The notes under the pieces are model-generated. The model did not search any database. It had not been told where the DNA came from and saw only the letters and a list, made by a program, of their open reading frames with translations. The position numbers and the translations under genes were made by a program. From Galaxea fascicularis (Eukaryota > Cnidaria > Anthozoa > Scleractinia > Euphylliidae), in NCBI GenBank assembly GCA_948470475.1, contig OX419338.1, positions 23,658,407 to 23,722,406 of the forward strand: DNA of 64,000 bases, in the 5' to 3' direction. Of the stretch, positions 38,895 to 50,299 are shown piece by piece (within the stretch, counting starts at the first letter, position 1; each line of letters opens with the position of its first letter).

Positions 38895-41186
38895 GGTATC
38901 AGCCAACCCAAAATTGACCGTTTTTCATAATTTTGGATTTCTATGTTTCCATAGATCTTGGGAGTAGCTTTCATTTAAAAAAAATTCCACAAAAAAATGT
39001 TTTTCGTACAGGAAGTTATTGAGCGAAAACAATTTTGCTTGACGCTAATCCCATTATGGTCGATATTCTATTTTTCCTTGTTTCTCGAAATCAAAATTTA
39101 GGCGAGATATGATACATTTTGAACTCCAAGTCGGCAGCCCCTGGATCAATTTGGCTGAAATTTGGTCAACTTGTTCTCAGATAGCTCACCTACAAAACAG
39201 GGTCTCCGAATTTTAATTTGTCTTTTCATTTTAAAGTTATAGACTATTTTCCACTGGCGGTGGCAATAATTTCTAATCCCCGAATATATTTGCTTGTAAA
39301 AATAAAATGAGCGCGCTTTCGAGAAATCTGAGACACGGTTTTTTAGTCAAACGTGTGAAGAAATGAAAGCCGTGTTAATCGTTTTCTTCCATTTGTTTTT
39401 GGTGAGCGTGGAACTTAATGAATGAAAACACTTAGTTTTACAAAAACCTCCTCCTTTTTTAAGCGCATTAAAGTTTTTTTACCTTTTAAAGGGAATTAGC
39501 TGTAGGCATGACTACACAGCTTTCAGAAATTTATGGTTTATGGGGGTTTGTGTTCAAACAAAGAGTGCTAGAACGATCCGCGCGCAGACGACCCCGTTGG
39601 GTTGGCTGATACAGTACAGCCCAAAAATAATGCACGCGCAAGAAGTGCTGCAAGAACTTCTTACACCGTAAGAACACGCAATCCGCCGCAAGAAGTAAAA
39701 ATGCTGTGTTTTTGCGGTTTACCCGCAAGAACTTTCGAAATGCAAGAAGTTGAAAGTCTAACCGCAAGAAGCCGCAAGAAGCCGCAAGAACCTATGAATC
39801 TTACCGCAAGCCGCAAGAAGGGGCAAGACGTTACTGCAGTTCAAACCGTCAAGATCTGTTTGTAATGCCGGGTTGGTGGTCGAATTACTCAGCACTTGCT
39901 TGCAAATTTATCCATTAGATAAGAAACTGCAGGGGCAAGAGATGTAACATCATCTTTAGTTTTGAACAGCCAAGACCATAACTAGACTTATGCTTGCTGA
40001 TAATGTAAAAATATTATCGAACACGCTCGCTTATTTATACACGTACTTGCGCATACAAACCTCAGCTACGTGTAACCACGAGCGCGCGTACATGTCATCA
40101 AATCTCACACTGAACCACCACCAAGACTGCGTGTGTAAAAAAATGAGATGCTACGATGTTCTAAATGTCTTTTAGAACTTACAGCAGAGTCAAGTCACCT
40201 ACGGAAGCGAACGGCTTTCATAAACTGAAGCAGCTGTTTGAAATGCAAAACATACTGGTACGTTGTGATAAGCACATGATTTAATGAACACCGAAATCTC
40301 ATGCGATTTCCTTGTGAATCCCTCTTATTTTGAAGAAAATCGTGTTGTGAAGAAATCTTTTAAGAAGACAGCATAGACCGTGAATAAGCAAGATAACAAT
40401 CATGTTGTTGGGACGCCTTGAATTTGCATACTGTAAAGATTCAAACATTACTGACGGGTGGACCCGGTGCTCCTTTCCAGTAATTATATTTTTTAACCTT
40501 TGACACACGGAATGTATATCGAATTTGCTGGCTTCTTAGGCTGAAATTATCCAGAAGCAAACTTCATTTCGTTTTCTTGACAAACGCCACACGCGGTGAA
40601 TAATTATCGGGTTTTTATGCTGTCTGCTCTGCCTTTTATTTCGTTCTCTTTTGTAGCTCGCCGAGGTTATTTTTCGTCTAAATTGCCTTAGATAAGTTTG
40701 AAAAAGATGTTCCCATTCACCTTTGAGCTCTCAGGCAACAAGTCTGGATTTTGTTGGGCCAAAACATCGCATCGTGTTTTGTTCATGTGTTTCGGTTGCT
40801 ACTGTATCGGCGACCGCAATTCCCGTGTCTACTCAAGCAATTTAACGAGATAACAAAACAGTTTCAAATTTCTTCTGGTTTTGTTCGATTTTGCTGAAAT
40901 TTTAACATGATGAAGCTTGTTACTCTTACTTCTCCAACCCCGTGCTACGATGTTAAATAATACAAAGAAGTTCTTGCGGTTTGAAAATCCCACCGCAAGA
41001 AGTTCTTGCGTTTCGAAAATTCTACCGCAAAGAAGTTATTGCGGTTTTAACTTCTAACCGCAAAGAAGTTCTTGCGGCTTGCAGGATCCAAGCGCAAGCG
41101 ACCCGCAAGAAGCCGCAAGAAGTAGCCGGCTTGCGGACGCAAAAAGAAGTTCTTGCGCGTGCATTATTTTTGGGCTGTACTGTACC
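38895..41186. mobile_element. TTAA-flanked element nested in copy A
   Basis: GGTATCAGCCAACCC at 38895 is mirrored by GGGTTGGCTGA...TACC ending at 41186, once the inner element is removed. It is absent from copy B, where TTTAAGGATCAG is continuous. The flanks are TTAA on the left and TTA(G) on the right, consistent with a TTAA target duplication with one base lost. Without the inner element it is about 0.72 kb. Confidence 0.65.
39612..41182. mobile_element. TA-flanked 1.57-kb element with CGCAAGAA subterminal repeats
   Basis: Inverted ends CAGTACAGCCCAAAAATAA at 39612 and their mirror ending at 41182, with TA on both sides, fit a mariner/Tc1-type non-autonomous element. Just inside both ends lie many copies of CGCAAGAA and its palindrome with TTCTTGCG (39640-39840 and 40965-41160). 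It sits inside the right TIR of the TTAA element. No transposase is seen. Confidence 0.7.
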
Positions 41187-43090
41187 TTAGGATCAGTGAT
41201 CAGATAAAGTTAATCAAATGAAGAACACGAGCTGCGAGAATTGAACTTTGAAATCTTCAGAGCAGCGAAAATGAACTTTGAGATATCGCAAAAGCAACTA
41301 TAAAGCTTATCACTGTGAGGTACCTGGAGCAGTAGTAATCGAGAATTTTTTGCCACAATATGATGGAAGAAGGAAACAGGAGAAAGACTTTCTAGCCAAA
41401 AAACCGATTTCTGGCAAGCAACCCATTTGATTTATGAGCAACATATGATCGATTTAAGCAGGTACGTAATGAAGTATTTTTGAAGACGCTCTTTTCATGG
41501 TGAATGCTCGATTGCAAATATGACCTTGTCTAGAAAGGCTATATCCCTTGGCTTAAACGATCAGTATAACACTTTGTCAACATTTGACAAAAACACAAGG
41601 ACCACAAGCATGCAAATATTTTTCTCTGTGAGGATATAATTTGGTCTGACAAGCAGCTATAACAGGTAATCTGTTCAAACAACAAAATATTTGGAAAGTC
41701 AAGTTAATTGTAGCACAAAGCATAAATAGATGGATTGAATATCTCACTTTACAAAGCAAAAGTTTTGTGCCGGACCCCGAATCGTTAAAAAATATTGTGA
41801 CAGTAAAGCGTGACTGACTTCCCTCTGGACTTTCACGAAATAATGTGATATTATCTCACATTCAGAATAGTCGAAAATTTTATTACGACCAAAAACGTTT
41901 ATTAAGCTAACTTGAAATGAGTCGTCGACCAGTAAGAAACTTTAACTTCCCTGTTACACGATCACATTTGAATACTAGTAGTAACCACAGGTTAGAAAGT
42001 GCGGGCGTGAATGCACTTGAAGAGCTTTTGTTTAGATGTTGGCAATAGAGAAGATGGTAATGCGTGTCTTGTTTTGAAAGCGTGACAGAAAACTTGCATT
42101 ACTTTCGATTCTCACAAGTTAGCTGATTAAATATTCCATCAAGGAAGAAGGAAGGCGCCGGTCGCGGAGGAATGTTTATTTGCTCAAAATTGAGGCAAAA
42201 TCTTTCAGAGATGCAAGACAGGACATTGTAAGGATACAGAAAGTAATTTGGGACCATTTGCTAGCTTTTAAGGGTGAAATTATCCAGAATCAAGCTTTAT
42301 TTTCGCTTCCGTTTCGAACACCGAACAATTCACGCGTTGTTTTAATATACGCTGTCTGTTCTGTTTTTCCTTTCGTTCTCTTTTCTACCTCGCCGAGGTC
42401 ATTTTTTCGTCTAAATCACGTGAGGAAAACTTGGAATTAATGTTCTCATTCAAGGTTTAGCTCTGAGGTAATAATTCTGTCATTTTTTTACACAAACGTC
42501 GGCTTGTGTTGTTGTGGGCGACCGTGGCTACTTTGTTGAGTCAAGCAATGACGTGATTGAGGTGAAAAAAAATTGTAACAAGCTTTCATCGGTCGCTGCT
42601 CTTCTTTTGACACCATAGCGAGAACTGAGTGTTCCTTAAAACTGTTTCTTTCCATTTTCAATCTTTTAAATGAGCATTAACACTTCAATGATGCAAAACT
42701 TTGGCTTGGAAAATCTCTCACACGTGCAGTCGTGGCGCAATCTTTTAAAATATCTTGTTCGAGTTGAAATGGCTTCTGACTGGTTTACGAGGATTTATCG
42801 ATCGATTTTGGCATAACAAATTTCCTCCAAAATCGAGATATGGCGTGCAAATTAGGTTGCAGGCTCTTCTTGAGCCCGCAAAAAGTTGCAGTTCAGCCTC
42901 TGCTGTCCTCTCCGTTTGTCCTTGCTTGTCCAAGTAAACATGTGCTTTGGAAGACGACATTTGCTAATTCAGACCTTGAACTCAACACCAGGGCCTTTGC
43001 TCTGCCATTCGCTCACATACCGTTCATTCCAGTTGGAAGAACAAAGGAATGCCAAGAATGTGCCCGCATTTTGCTTCAAGTCAGCTCTAA

Positions 43091-43124
<34 letters not shown>

Positions 43125-43127
43125 AAC

Positions 43128-43158
<31 letters not shown>

Positions 43159-43466
43159 TGCCCGCAATTATTTTTATAGTCCGTGTACAAATTTGCATAT
43201 TTGTGCACCATCGCCGGTTCAAATTACTTACGTCTGTCAATTTCGTCTAATGTAATGCTTCTGGTGCCTGTCAATCAACTGCGTAATTTTACGGAAAATA
43301 TTAGCGTGTAAACGGTTCTTTTACCAAGAGGTGTGTCTGAAAAGGATGTGCTCCCACAAAACACAAACAAATGTACAGGTTTCTTGCACATATCTTTTTA
43401 GAAAATAAAGTTCTTGTAAATTGAAAGTATTGTTGTTCCCCATCCATGAGCTGGCTCATAGGAGCC

Positions 43467-44097
43467 TTTGATTTTATATTATGACCAGATAAATCAAGAT
43501 CAATACCTAAACCAAGTTCAGTTTTTTGGTCAGTCATTTCGAGTACAAGTTTGTTTCCACTGTAAATTCCATGTGTATCAATATCTAAATCAATTTCCAT
43601 AACTATTTTCCCATTTCCAATTTCAAAAGCTTGATCATAGACACTGGGATCGACTCTTGATACGTAATCCTTCACACCATATACCATCATATGTCCTATT
43701 ACTAAACCACCTCCCTGATCAGGTGCTGATCTTTGAACATTGATGTAAATACAGTATACTGCAGTGGTGCACTGTTCTGTCGACGTAATTGAATGATTGT
43801 TTTTGTGTAAGCTTCAAATGATTTGGAAATCTGACTATTTATTGATATTGTTGTAGCCTGAGCTGTTATGCTAATATCAACCATTTCCGGCGGAAAGTAT
43901 TCGACAGCTAATGTATAATAACCAATTTGAAGAGAAAAGAGGTTAAAACCAATTCGTGATTGGTAGATTGTTACTTTAACTTTATTCATTGTGAATCTAG
44001 AAGCCTTTTTATTTATTTGATGAGGGGATTGAATATAATCAACAATTCCTGTAACAATAATATTACTTTTAGAGCTGCTTTCATTTACATCTTCCAT
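43467..44097 (-). pseudogene. Fibre-like protein 2 of Polinton 2, N-terminal part
   Basis: ATG 44097 (MEDVNESSSKSNIIVTGIV) opens a beta-rich domain (KVKVTIYQSRIGFNLFSLQIGYYTLAVEYFPPEMVD). It shifts near 43700 into a second frame, VYGVKDYVSRVDPSVYDQAFEIGNGKIVMEIDLDID...LDLSGHNIKSK, ending at the transposon junction. The shared N-terminal domain followed by DLDL-type repeats suggests a virion spike or fibre that binds host cells. Assigned by memory of the cnidarian family. Confidence 0.55.
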
Positions 44098-44239
44098 TAT
44101 ATATTGAAAAACGTTCTTTTGTTGTTCTGACGGGGTTATATGAGTATGATTAATTATTCTTTGAAGTTGTCACTTACTGTGCTCACATATTTTTTGTTAA
44201 CAGCAACACTGTTGTCTGTGATGTTTTTTGGAAGATTAA

Positions 44240-45513
44240 TGTTTTCACATACCGAGGTCAGCGAACATCCTATTCGTACCTGTAACACTGAGAAATTCCT
44301 CATCGACATATTGTTTATTAACTGCATCTTCAATATTTGTTGGCAAACTAAGATTAATTATTTTGTTATTATTAGCATTCAAATTTGTTTCTAAAATAGC
44401 ATTTGCACGAGTTAAATAACTAATTTTTTCTTCATTCATATTTAGAGAACCAATCATCATTGAACTTCCATCAAGTTTTAAAAAAGAAGTATCAACATAT
44501 TGTTTATTAGCAGCATTATTATTTGATGTAGGATTTGGTAGATTAATTATCTGATTATTATTCATATTCAAATTTCCAGTCATACGATTAACACCATCAA
44601 TTTGTAAAAAATTTATTCCTGTTCCCCCTCCCCCAGAAGCAATTTCTGCAATTTCAGAATCAACATAAGATTTGTCAATTGATTATTAGTTGTGGGACTT
44701 ACTGAACATACAGGAGTTGAAGAAAATATTTTTATTCCTCCTATTGTTCGATTACTAGTTGTAATAACCATGTCAGTATTTAAGTTTCCAGTATTAGGAA
44801 TAAATAATGTTTTTGGTGAAGTTTGATTTCTAGTAACTATTCTGATAAAGTGATTATTGTTAGGAAAAATAAATAATTCTCTTAATCTTATTGAGGAATT
44901 ATTTCCATAAATAACACATTTATTTGAAGTCATGCTATTACTGTTTCCACTAACTAATTTATTGAAATCATTAGCTGTGGCATTAACAGTAATGTTATTG
45001 ATTTTAAGAGTATTTTGTGATACATCAAGAACAGTTATTCAAAAATTGTAAGGTTCCAGTGATATTATTGATTACACTGTTGACTACAATATCTGCACTT
45101 TTTCTTCCACCATTTCCATCATAATTTCTAAGATTGGGAATATACAAAAGTACATTTGAATGATCTTGATTCCTTGGTCTAATATCAACAGTATCATTGC
45201 ACTCATCCCCAATATTTATTTGATTGCAAAAAATTGCATTATCTGTACCATAAGTTGGTATTTTACCAGATCCAATATTTTGAGCAGGTGAACTAAGAGT
45301 CTTATCTACTTTTTCATCTAATTGTGATTTGATGACAGCATCTTCTGGATCTGTTCCTTCTGCTACATTAGCTAATTCTTTGTCCTGAATACCATAATTA
45401 TTATTAGAGTCTAATTTCAATCTACCACTTACTATAATTTGTTGGGTAATATTTCTTATATGATCAGAAAGGTTTGTTTGTACGTATTTCTCAAGATTAT
45501 TGAAAATTCCCAT
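44240..45513 (-). pseudogene. Fibre-like protein 1 with phage-tail-fibre-type repeats
   Basis: Starts at ATG 45513 (MGIFNNLEKYVQTNLSDHI). The N-terminal part has EGTDPEDAVIKSQLDEKVDK. Two frameshifts later it carries at least two copies of the repeat NLNMNNNQIINLPNPT...NNNAANKQYVD (44583-44245), the G-N-L-x-M-x2-N-x-I-x-N-L...A-x2-K-x-Y-V-D unit well known from phage tail fibres and Polinton fibre proteins. It probably trimerises as a receptor-binding fibre. The main breaks lie near 45025, 44930 and 44600-44690. Confidence 0.65.
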
Positions 45514-45519
45514 TATATA

Positions 45520-46880
45520 TATTGATTATATTACTTCAGATCAGTAGCACAATCACCATACCCATTCTGGTAACATACCCGAAAATTTTTTTTTTAATTT
45601 GTGGTAAAATCACTTCTTTAGCTTTATTTCATGCTCAAACTCTTTTTCTCTGAACTTCTTTACTCTTTCCCTTATTTACTGCCTCGTTTTTTCCATCTTC
45701 AAGGCAATGTTCTTTTCTACTTTTTTTGTGAGCCCACTTAAGCTGTTTGCTGTTTCCATGTTTGCTGAACACGTGCTTTCCTAAGTCGGCGTTTTTCTCT
45801 AGCAGCTGCAGCCCTCTTCTCTCTATTTTTCTCGTTGTAATTTTGGTTCTTTTGTTTATTCTTTTCGTTCTGTTTTCTTCTCCATTCTTCGATTCGAGAG
45901 AGCTTTTCTGGCTTGTTTTAATTTCGAACTCAGACGCGGTATTTACGGATTACTCAATTCCCGATAAATCAAATCCCCTGAAAAATGTCTCAGACCTCCC
46001 CTATAACATTTCATGAAAGGTTACTAAGTTTTTTTCTTCGACACGAAAGCATGGCGTCTTTACAAAGCAAATTGCAGATGGCTTCTTCGCCCCACTTTCA
46101 ATATGGCATCAGCTTTGCAGAAAACGTAACGACGGAGTCGGAAAGTAATATTATAGCCGTCTTTAGAGCTTTGAAGACGAAATTATGGCAATAACAAGAA
46201 AAACTTATGAGAAAATTCAGATTTGCTCGGTTCTAGAACCTGGTTGTACCTTGTTTGGATCATAACGGTCAAGAAGGTGAGTTTTCAAAAAATGCTATTG
46301 CGTAATCGTGTTTCAATAAAGCGTTACGACTTTTTTGAGTTATTATTTCTCCGTTTTTAGTTGATGATTGACTGATTTTTTCCAATGTTAAAATACAGCA
46401 TATGAGCATTCAGTTGATATCTTTTTATTCCCACAGATATAAACTTCAGCCCTACCGTGAACAACAACTTGGTGAATGGCTAACTTCTACAACGCAGCGT
46501 TACAGGAAGCATACTCAAGAATGATGATTCCTTTTAATGTGTTTTAATAAATTTGAAATGTTGTAGTTTTGCTCAAATGTAGTGTATATTGTGTGTTTGC
46601 ACTGGCTATAATTCGTTTGTCCATGGAAGCTTCCTTTTTTGTTAAAAATGTTTTTGAAAATTATTACCATGAAGATTGTTACGCGTTACATGCAAAATTT
46701 GCTTATTTTCCCACCTTTTCCCGTTATTTTCTCAAATCTAATAATGTGGTTTACTTTTTTTACACCTTTCTAGTAACAAACAAAGTGTACTTTAGCTTTA
46801 AGCAAAAATCTGGCTTTACTGAAGCCATTAAACAGAAAAAATCAGTGAAAGTTTACCTACGACCCCCAAATGGGTATGGT
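45520..46880. other. No supported gene
   Basis: Plus-strand ORFs here (for example 45747-46016, 45985-46194, 46569-46916) are hydrophobic or irregular and not protein-like in a way I recognise. The region 46200-46560 could be a transcript end (AATAAA near 46315 and 46548), perhaps a processed-pseudogene or an unknown insertion. Confidence 0.35.
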
Positions 46881-46887
46881 GATTGTG

Positions 46888-47235
46888 CTACTGATCTTCA
46901 TCAAAATTTTTATTAACAATCTTTTTTTCTTTGTCTACAAATAAAAATTTATATGGTCCCAATTTATTAAACACAGGATCAAATACGTTTTCTTTTGCTA
47001 TCAGGTTCAAATGATTTTTAGTTGGTGGAGGATACAATAAAAAATGACTAGAATTTAATATTATTTTGGGTGGTATATCATAATAACTTTGGCTTAAATA
47101 AATTGGAGAAATTTTATGTCTGCCATCTGTATAATTATTAGCTATTTTATTTTGAATCTTTTGATTCATTTATTAAATCATCAACGAAAAAAAGAACTAC
47201 CAATTATAACAGATGAGGTAAAAGGAGATCAGATT
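46888..47235 (-). pseudogene. A32-like packaging ATPase of Polinton 2, C-terminal part
   Basis: On the minus strand, 47220-47165 reads VVLFFVDDLINES, a Walker B with both acidic residues. After a frameshift, 47169-46888 reads NNYTDGRHKISPIYLSQSYYDIPP and LNSSHFLLYPPPTKNHLNLIAKENVFDP, the sensor and arginine-finger region of Polinton ATPases. The P-loop half is missing, cut by transposon copy B at 47275. The C-terminus ends LGPYKFLFVDKEKKIVNKNFDED. Confidence 0.65.
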
Positions 47236-47274
47236 CTTAAAGAATTACAGAAACAACAAAATGCTGTTAAAGAA

Positions 47275-48680
47275 GAAAATCAAAGGCTCCCATGAGCCAG
47301 CTCGTGGATGGGCAACATAACAATACTTTCAATTTACAACAACTTTATTTTCTAAAAAGATATATGCAAGAATCCTGTACATTCGTTTGTGTTTTGTGGG
47401 AGCACATCCTTTTCAGACACACCTCTTGGTAAAAGAACCGTTTACGCGCTAATATTTTCCGTAAAATTACGCAGTTGACTGACAGGCACCAGAAGCATTA
47501 CATTAGACGAAATTGACAGACGTTAGTAATCTGAACCGGCGATGGTGCACAAATATGCAAATTTGTACACGGACTATAAAAATAATATTCAAATGTGATC
47601 CCTTTGTTAAGAAGTGTAACAGGCAAGTTAAAGTTTCTTACTGGTCGACGACTCATTTCAAGTTAGTTTAATAAACGTTTTTGGTCGTAATAAAATTTTC
47701 GACTATTCTGAATGTGAGATAATATCACATTATTTCGTGAAAGTCCAGAGGGAAGTCAGTCACGCTTTACTGTCACAATATTTTTTAACGATTCGGGGTC
47801 CGGCACAAAACTTTTGCTTTGTAAAGTGAGATATTCAATCCATCTATTTATGCTTTGTGCTACAATTAACTTGACTTTCCAAATATTTTGTTGTTTGAAC
47901 AGATTACCTGTTATAGCTGCTTGTCAGACCAAATTATATCCTCACAGAGAAAAATATTTGCATGCTTGTGGTCCTTGTGTTTTTGTCAAATGTTGACAAA
48001 GTGTTATACTGATCGTTTAAGCCAAGGGATATAGCCTTTCTAGACAAGTTCATATTTGCAATCGAGCATTCACCATGAAAAGAGCGTCTTCAAAAATACT
48101 TCATTACGTACCTGCTTAAATCGATCATATGTTGCTCATAAATCAAATGGGTTGCTTGCCAGAAATCGGTTTTTTGGCTAGAAAGTCTTTCTCCTGTTTC
48201 CTTTTTTTGCCGATTTTCTTCATTCTTCCTTCTTCCATCATATTGTGGCAAAAAATTCTCGATTACTACTGCTCCAGGTACCTCACAGTGATAAGCTTTA
48301 TAGTTGCTTTTGCAATATCTCGAAGTTCAATTCTCGCAGCTCGTGTTCTTCATTTGATTAACTTTATCTGATCACTGATCCTTAAACAAGATAGGCCTTT
48401 GTTGAGTTGGAAAATCGAAACAAAAAACCGACGCCATGAACATAAAAAACGTAAACAGTATCTGCACAGCAAAATTCTCCGCCTTTGTACTACACCCTGA
48501 AATTTGCAAACGTTGGACCAAGAAGACTATGGAAACAAAAGCAATACTTACCAGGGGAGGGACTGGGGGAAAGTTTAATGAATAAATTAATGAGAATCGA
48601 GTGAGTGATCCCGAGTGAGTGAGGGAAATTCAGACCCACAACAAAACCTCATGGCATGACTACATCATCCATGAGCTAAA
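47275..48680. mobile_element. TIR transposon copy B, deleted and inverted relative to copy A
   Basis: The left end AGGCTCCCATGAGCCAGCTC matches the reversed right end of copy A. The right end (CATCATCCATGAGCTA, about 48680) matches the left end of copy A, slightly trimmed. It is a 1.4-kb version: 47814-47996 encodes the identical 60-residue ORF of copy A in opposite orientation. About 1.2 kb corresponding to 41950-43140 of A is missing and the nested elements are absent. It interrupts the ATPase gene. Confidence 0.7.
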
Positions 48681-48754
48681 AATGATTACCAATATATTAG
48701 AAATATTTATAATAATCTGCTTTTATAATCATTTTTATATAAATATAATATATA

Positions 48755-49860
48755 ATGAACGAAAATTGTAGAAGTCCTCAATTACTTAAACATTATGAAT
48801 ACACATATTATGATTTACAAACACCATTAAATGATAATATTGGTAATGATAACAAACAAAGAAAAGATGGTTACCTTTTTATTGTTGATAACACTTCAGA
48901 AGCCAATCCTATTGATTGGTATAATTCTTATATTGAAATGAATTTTAAAATAATAAAAACAGCTGATAATGATAATTTCATTGTAGCCGTTGATGCTGCA
49001 AACTCCTGTACAACAACAAATGCTCATACTTTTATAAAAGAAATCCAAGTTCAATGTAATGGTATTACAGTTTATAATAATACAAAAGCAAATCAAACCT
49101 CAAATATATTATCACTTTTGAATTATACAAGAGAATATGTTGATTCAGTTGGACAAGATCAATTCGTTTATCTAGACACAAACACTGGAGAACCTCAACC
49201 TGATCCAGGTACAGCAGCTACATGTAATAAAGGATTCGCTGTGAGAAAAATATTAACAAATGTTGGAAATATAAATAAAATCAGCATTCTTTTAAATATT
49301 TATTCATATTTTGCTGCTTTCAAAAATAATATTCATCCTAATCTGAAACTTAGTCTTATTATAGAATTAATAGTCAGAAATCCTAATGCACCTGATTCAG
49401 AAGTAATAATAACTAAATTTCGTATTTGTTGCCCAAAATTAATTTTTAATGGTCGAGGAATGAAAATCTATTTTGATGATTATTTGAGACCAAAAACATG
49501 GATTTATCTAAAGGAGCACCTTGAATTTCATGAAAGAACAGCTGTAAATTCTTTTTTCAGAATTGTAACAACCATTAGAAGGCCTCGTCATGTATTTATT
49601 TGGGTTGTTCCTACAGCGTATTATAATAACCAACATAATATTTTTAAATTTAAGACATTTGCAATCGGAGCAAATAATAGATATTTCAGTAAAGCACAAT
49701 TAGGAGTAAATAATTCAATTTATTATCTTCAACTTGAAATGACAACTGAAGAAGAAAGCGTTTGTATAGAGCATTATTAAAGTACAATCATGGTTACAAT
49801 GACTTTTTATCTGGATCATTACTTAATCCAACATTATTAGAACTAGCGAAAGAAAATAAA
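48755..49860 (+). pseudogene. Major capsid protein of Polinton 2, C-terminally truncated
   Basis: An open frame of 341 residues from ATG 48755 (MNENCRSPQLLKHYEYTYYD) to 49780, then a shifted frame (YNDFLSGSLLNPTLLEL, about 49795-49855). Landmarks are NPIDWYNSYIEMNFKI, NAHTFIKEIQVQCNGITVY, FKNNIHPNLKLSLIIELIV and NRYFSKAQLGVNNSIYYLQLEMTTEE. The length, strand-rich pattern and position next to PLA2 and integrase fit a Polinton hexon-like double-jelly-roll MCP. The last quarter, normally containing the second jelly roll's final strands, is missing after 49860. AT-rich throughout. Confidence 0.65.
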
Positions 49861-49914
49861 AAAAATGTACAAGAGAAATCAGAAAATATTTGAAAAAAAT
49901 CAACAAATACTTAA

Positions 49915-50299
49915 TGAAATTGAAAAAATCAGGTAAAGGAATAGATATTCATAAAGCTATAGGAAAATTACCTAAACCAAAAAGAGGATTTACATTATTT
50001 GGTCATAATTATACAGGCCCATATATCCTTTAGATGAACAATTAAAATATGATCCAAATACTGGAGAAATTCTTGAAATCTATCAACAACCCACAGGAGA
50101 AACAGATACTGTGGCTATGCAACATGATGTTCATTATTAAGTTTGTGGAGATAATAAAAAATGCAAACATAAAGCTGATAAAAGGTTGGTTAAATCTTTA
50201 GATTCTATACCTTATAACGAAAGACAATGGGGTCATTGGTTGGCAAGAAATGCTATAAATACAAAACATAAACTAGGTCTTGGGGCTCCAAAAAACTGA
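49915..50299 (+). pseudogene. PLA2-like domain protein of Polinton 2
   Basis: The frame from about 49915 reads LKKSGKGIDIHKAIGKLPKPKRGFTLFGHNYTGPY, with the calcium-loop-like NYTGPY near 50010-50025. A frame break follows, then TVAMQHDVHY with the catalytic His-Asp pair (50118-50140), an in-frame TAA, then VCGDNKKCKHKADKRLVKSLDSIP. This is the same PLA2-like fold as at 3266-3600 but very different in sequence. It precedes the integrase directly, on the same strand. Two breaks make it non-functional. Confidence 0.6.

Larger units (their letters stand above)
38573..43466. mobile_element. TIR transposon copy A, 4.9 kb, inserted in the fibre gene
   Basis: The left end (GGCTCCTTGTTAGCTCATGG) and the right end, reversed (GGCTCCTATGAGCCAGCTCA), are inverted repeats of about 25 bp with small differences. 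The reading of the fibre protein continues across the insert. No transposase is recognisable; ORFs such as 41577-41759 (-) are short, though that one is repeated exactly in copy B at 47814-47996 (+). The interior holds two nested elements. It is probably non-autonomous; superfamily not determined. Confidence 0.7.

Noticed and set aside
45747..46016. Hydrophobic plus-strand ORF as a membrane protein
   Set aside because: Composition follows T-rich DNA; no start context, neighbours or conserved pattern supports it.
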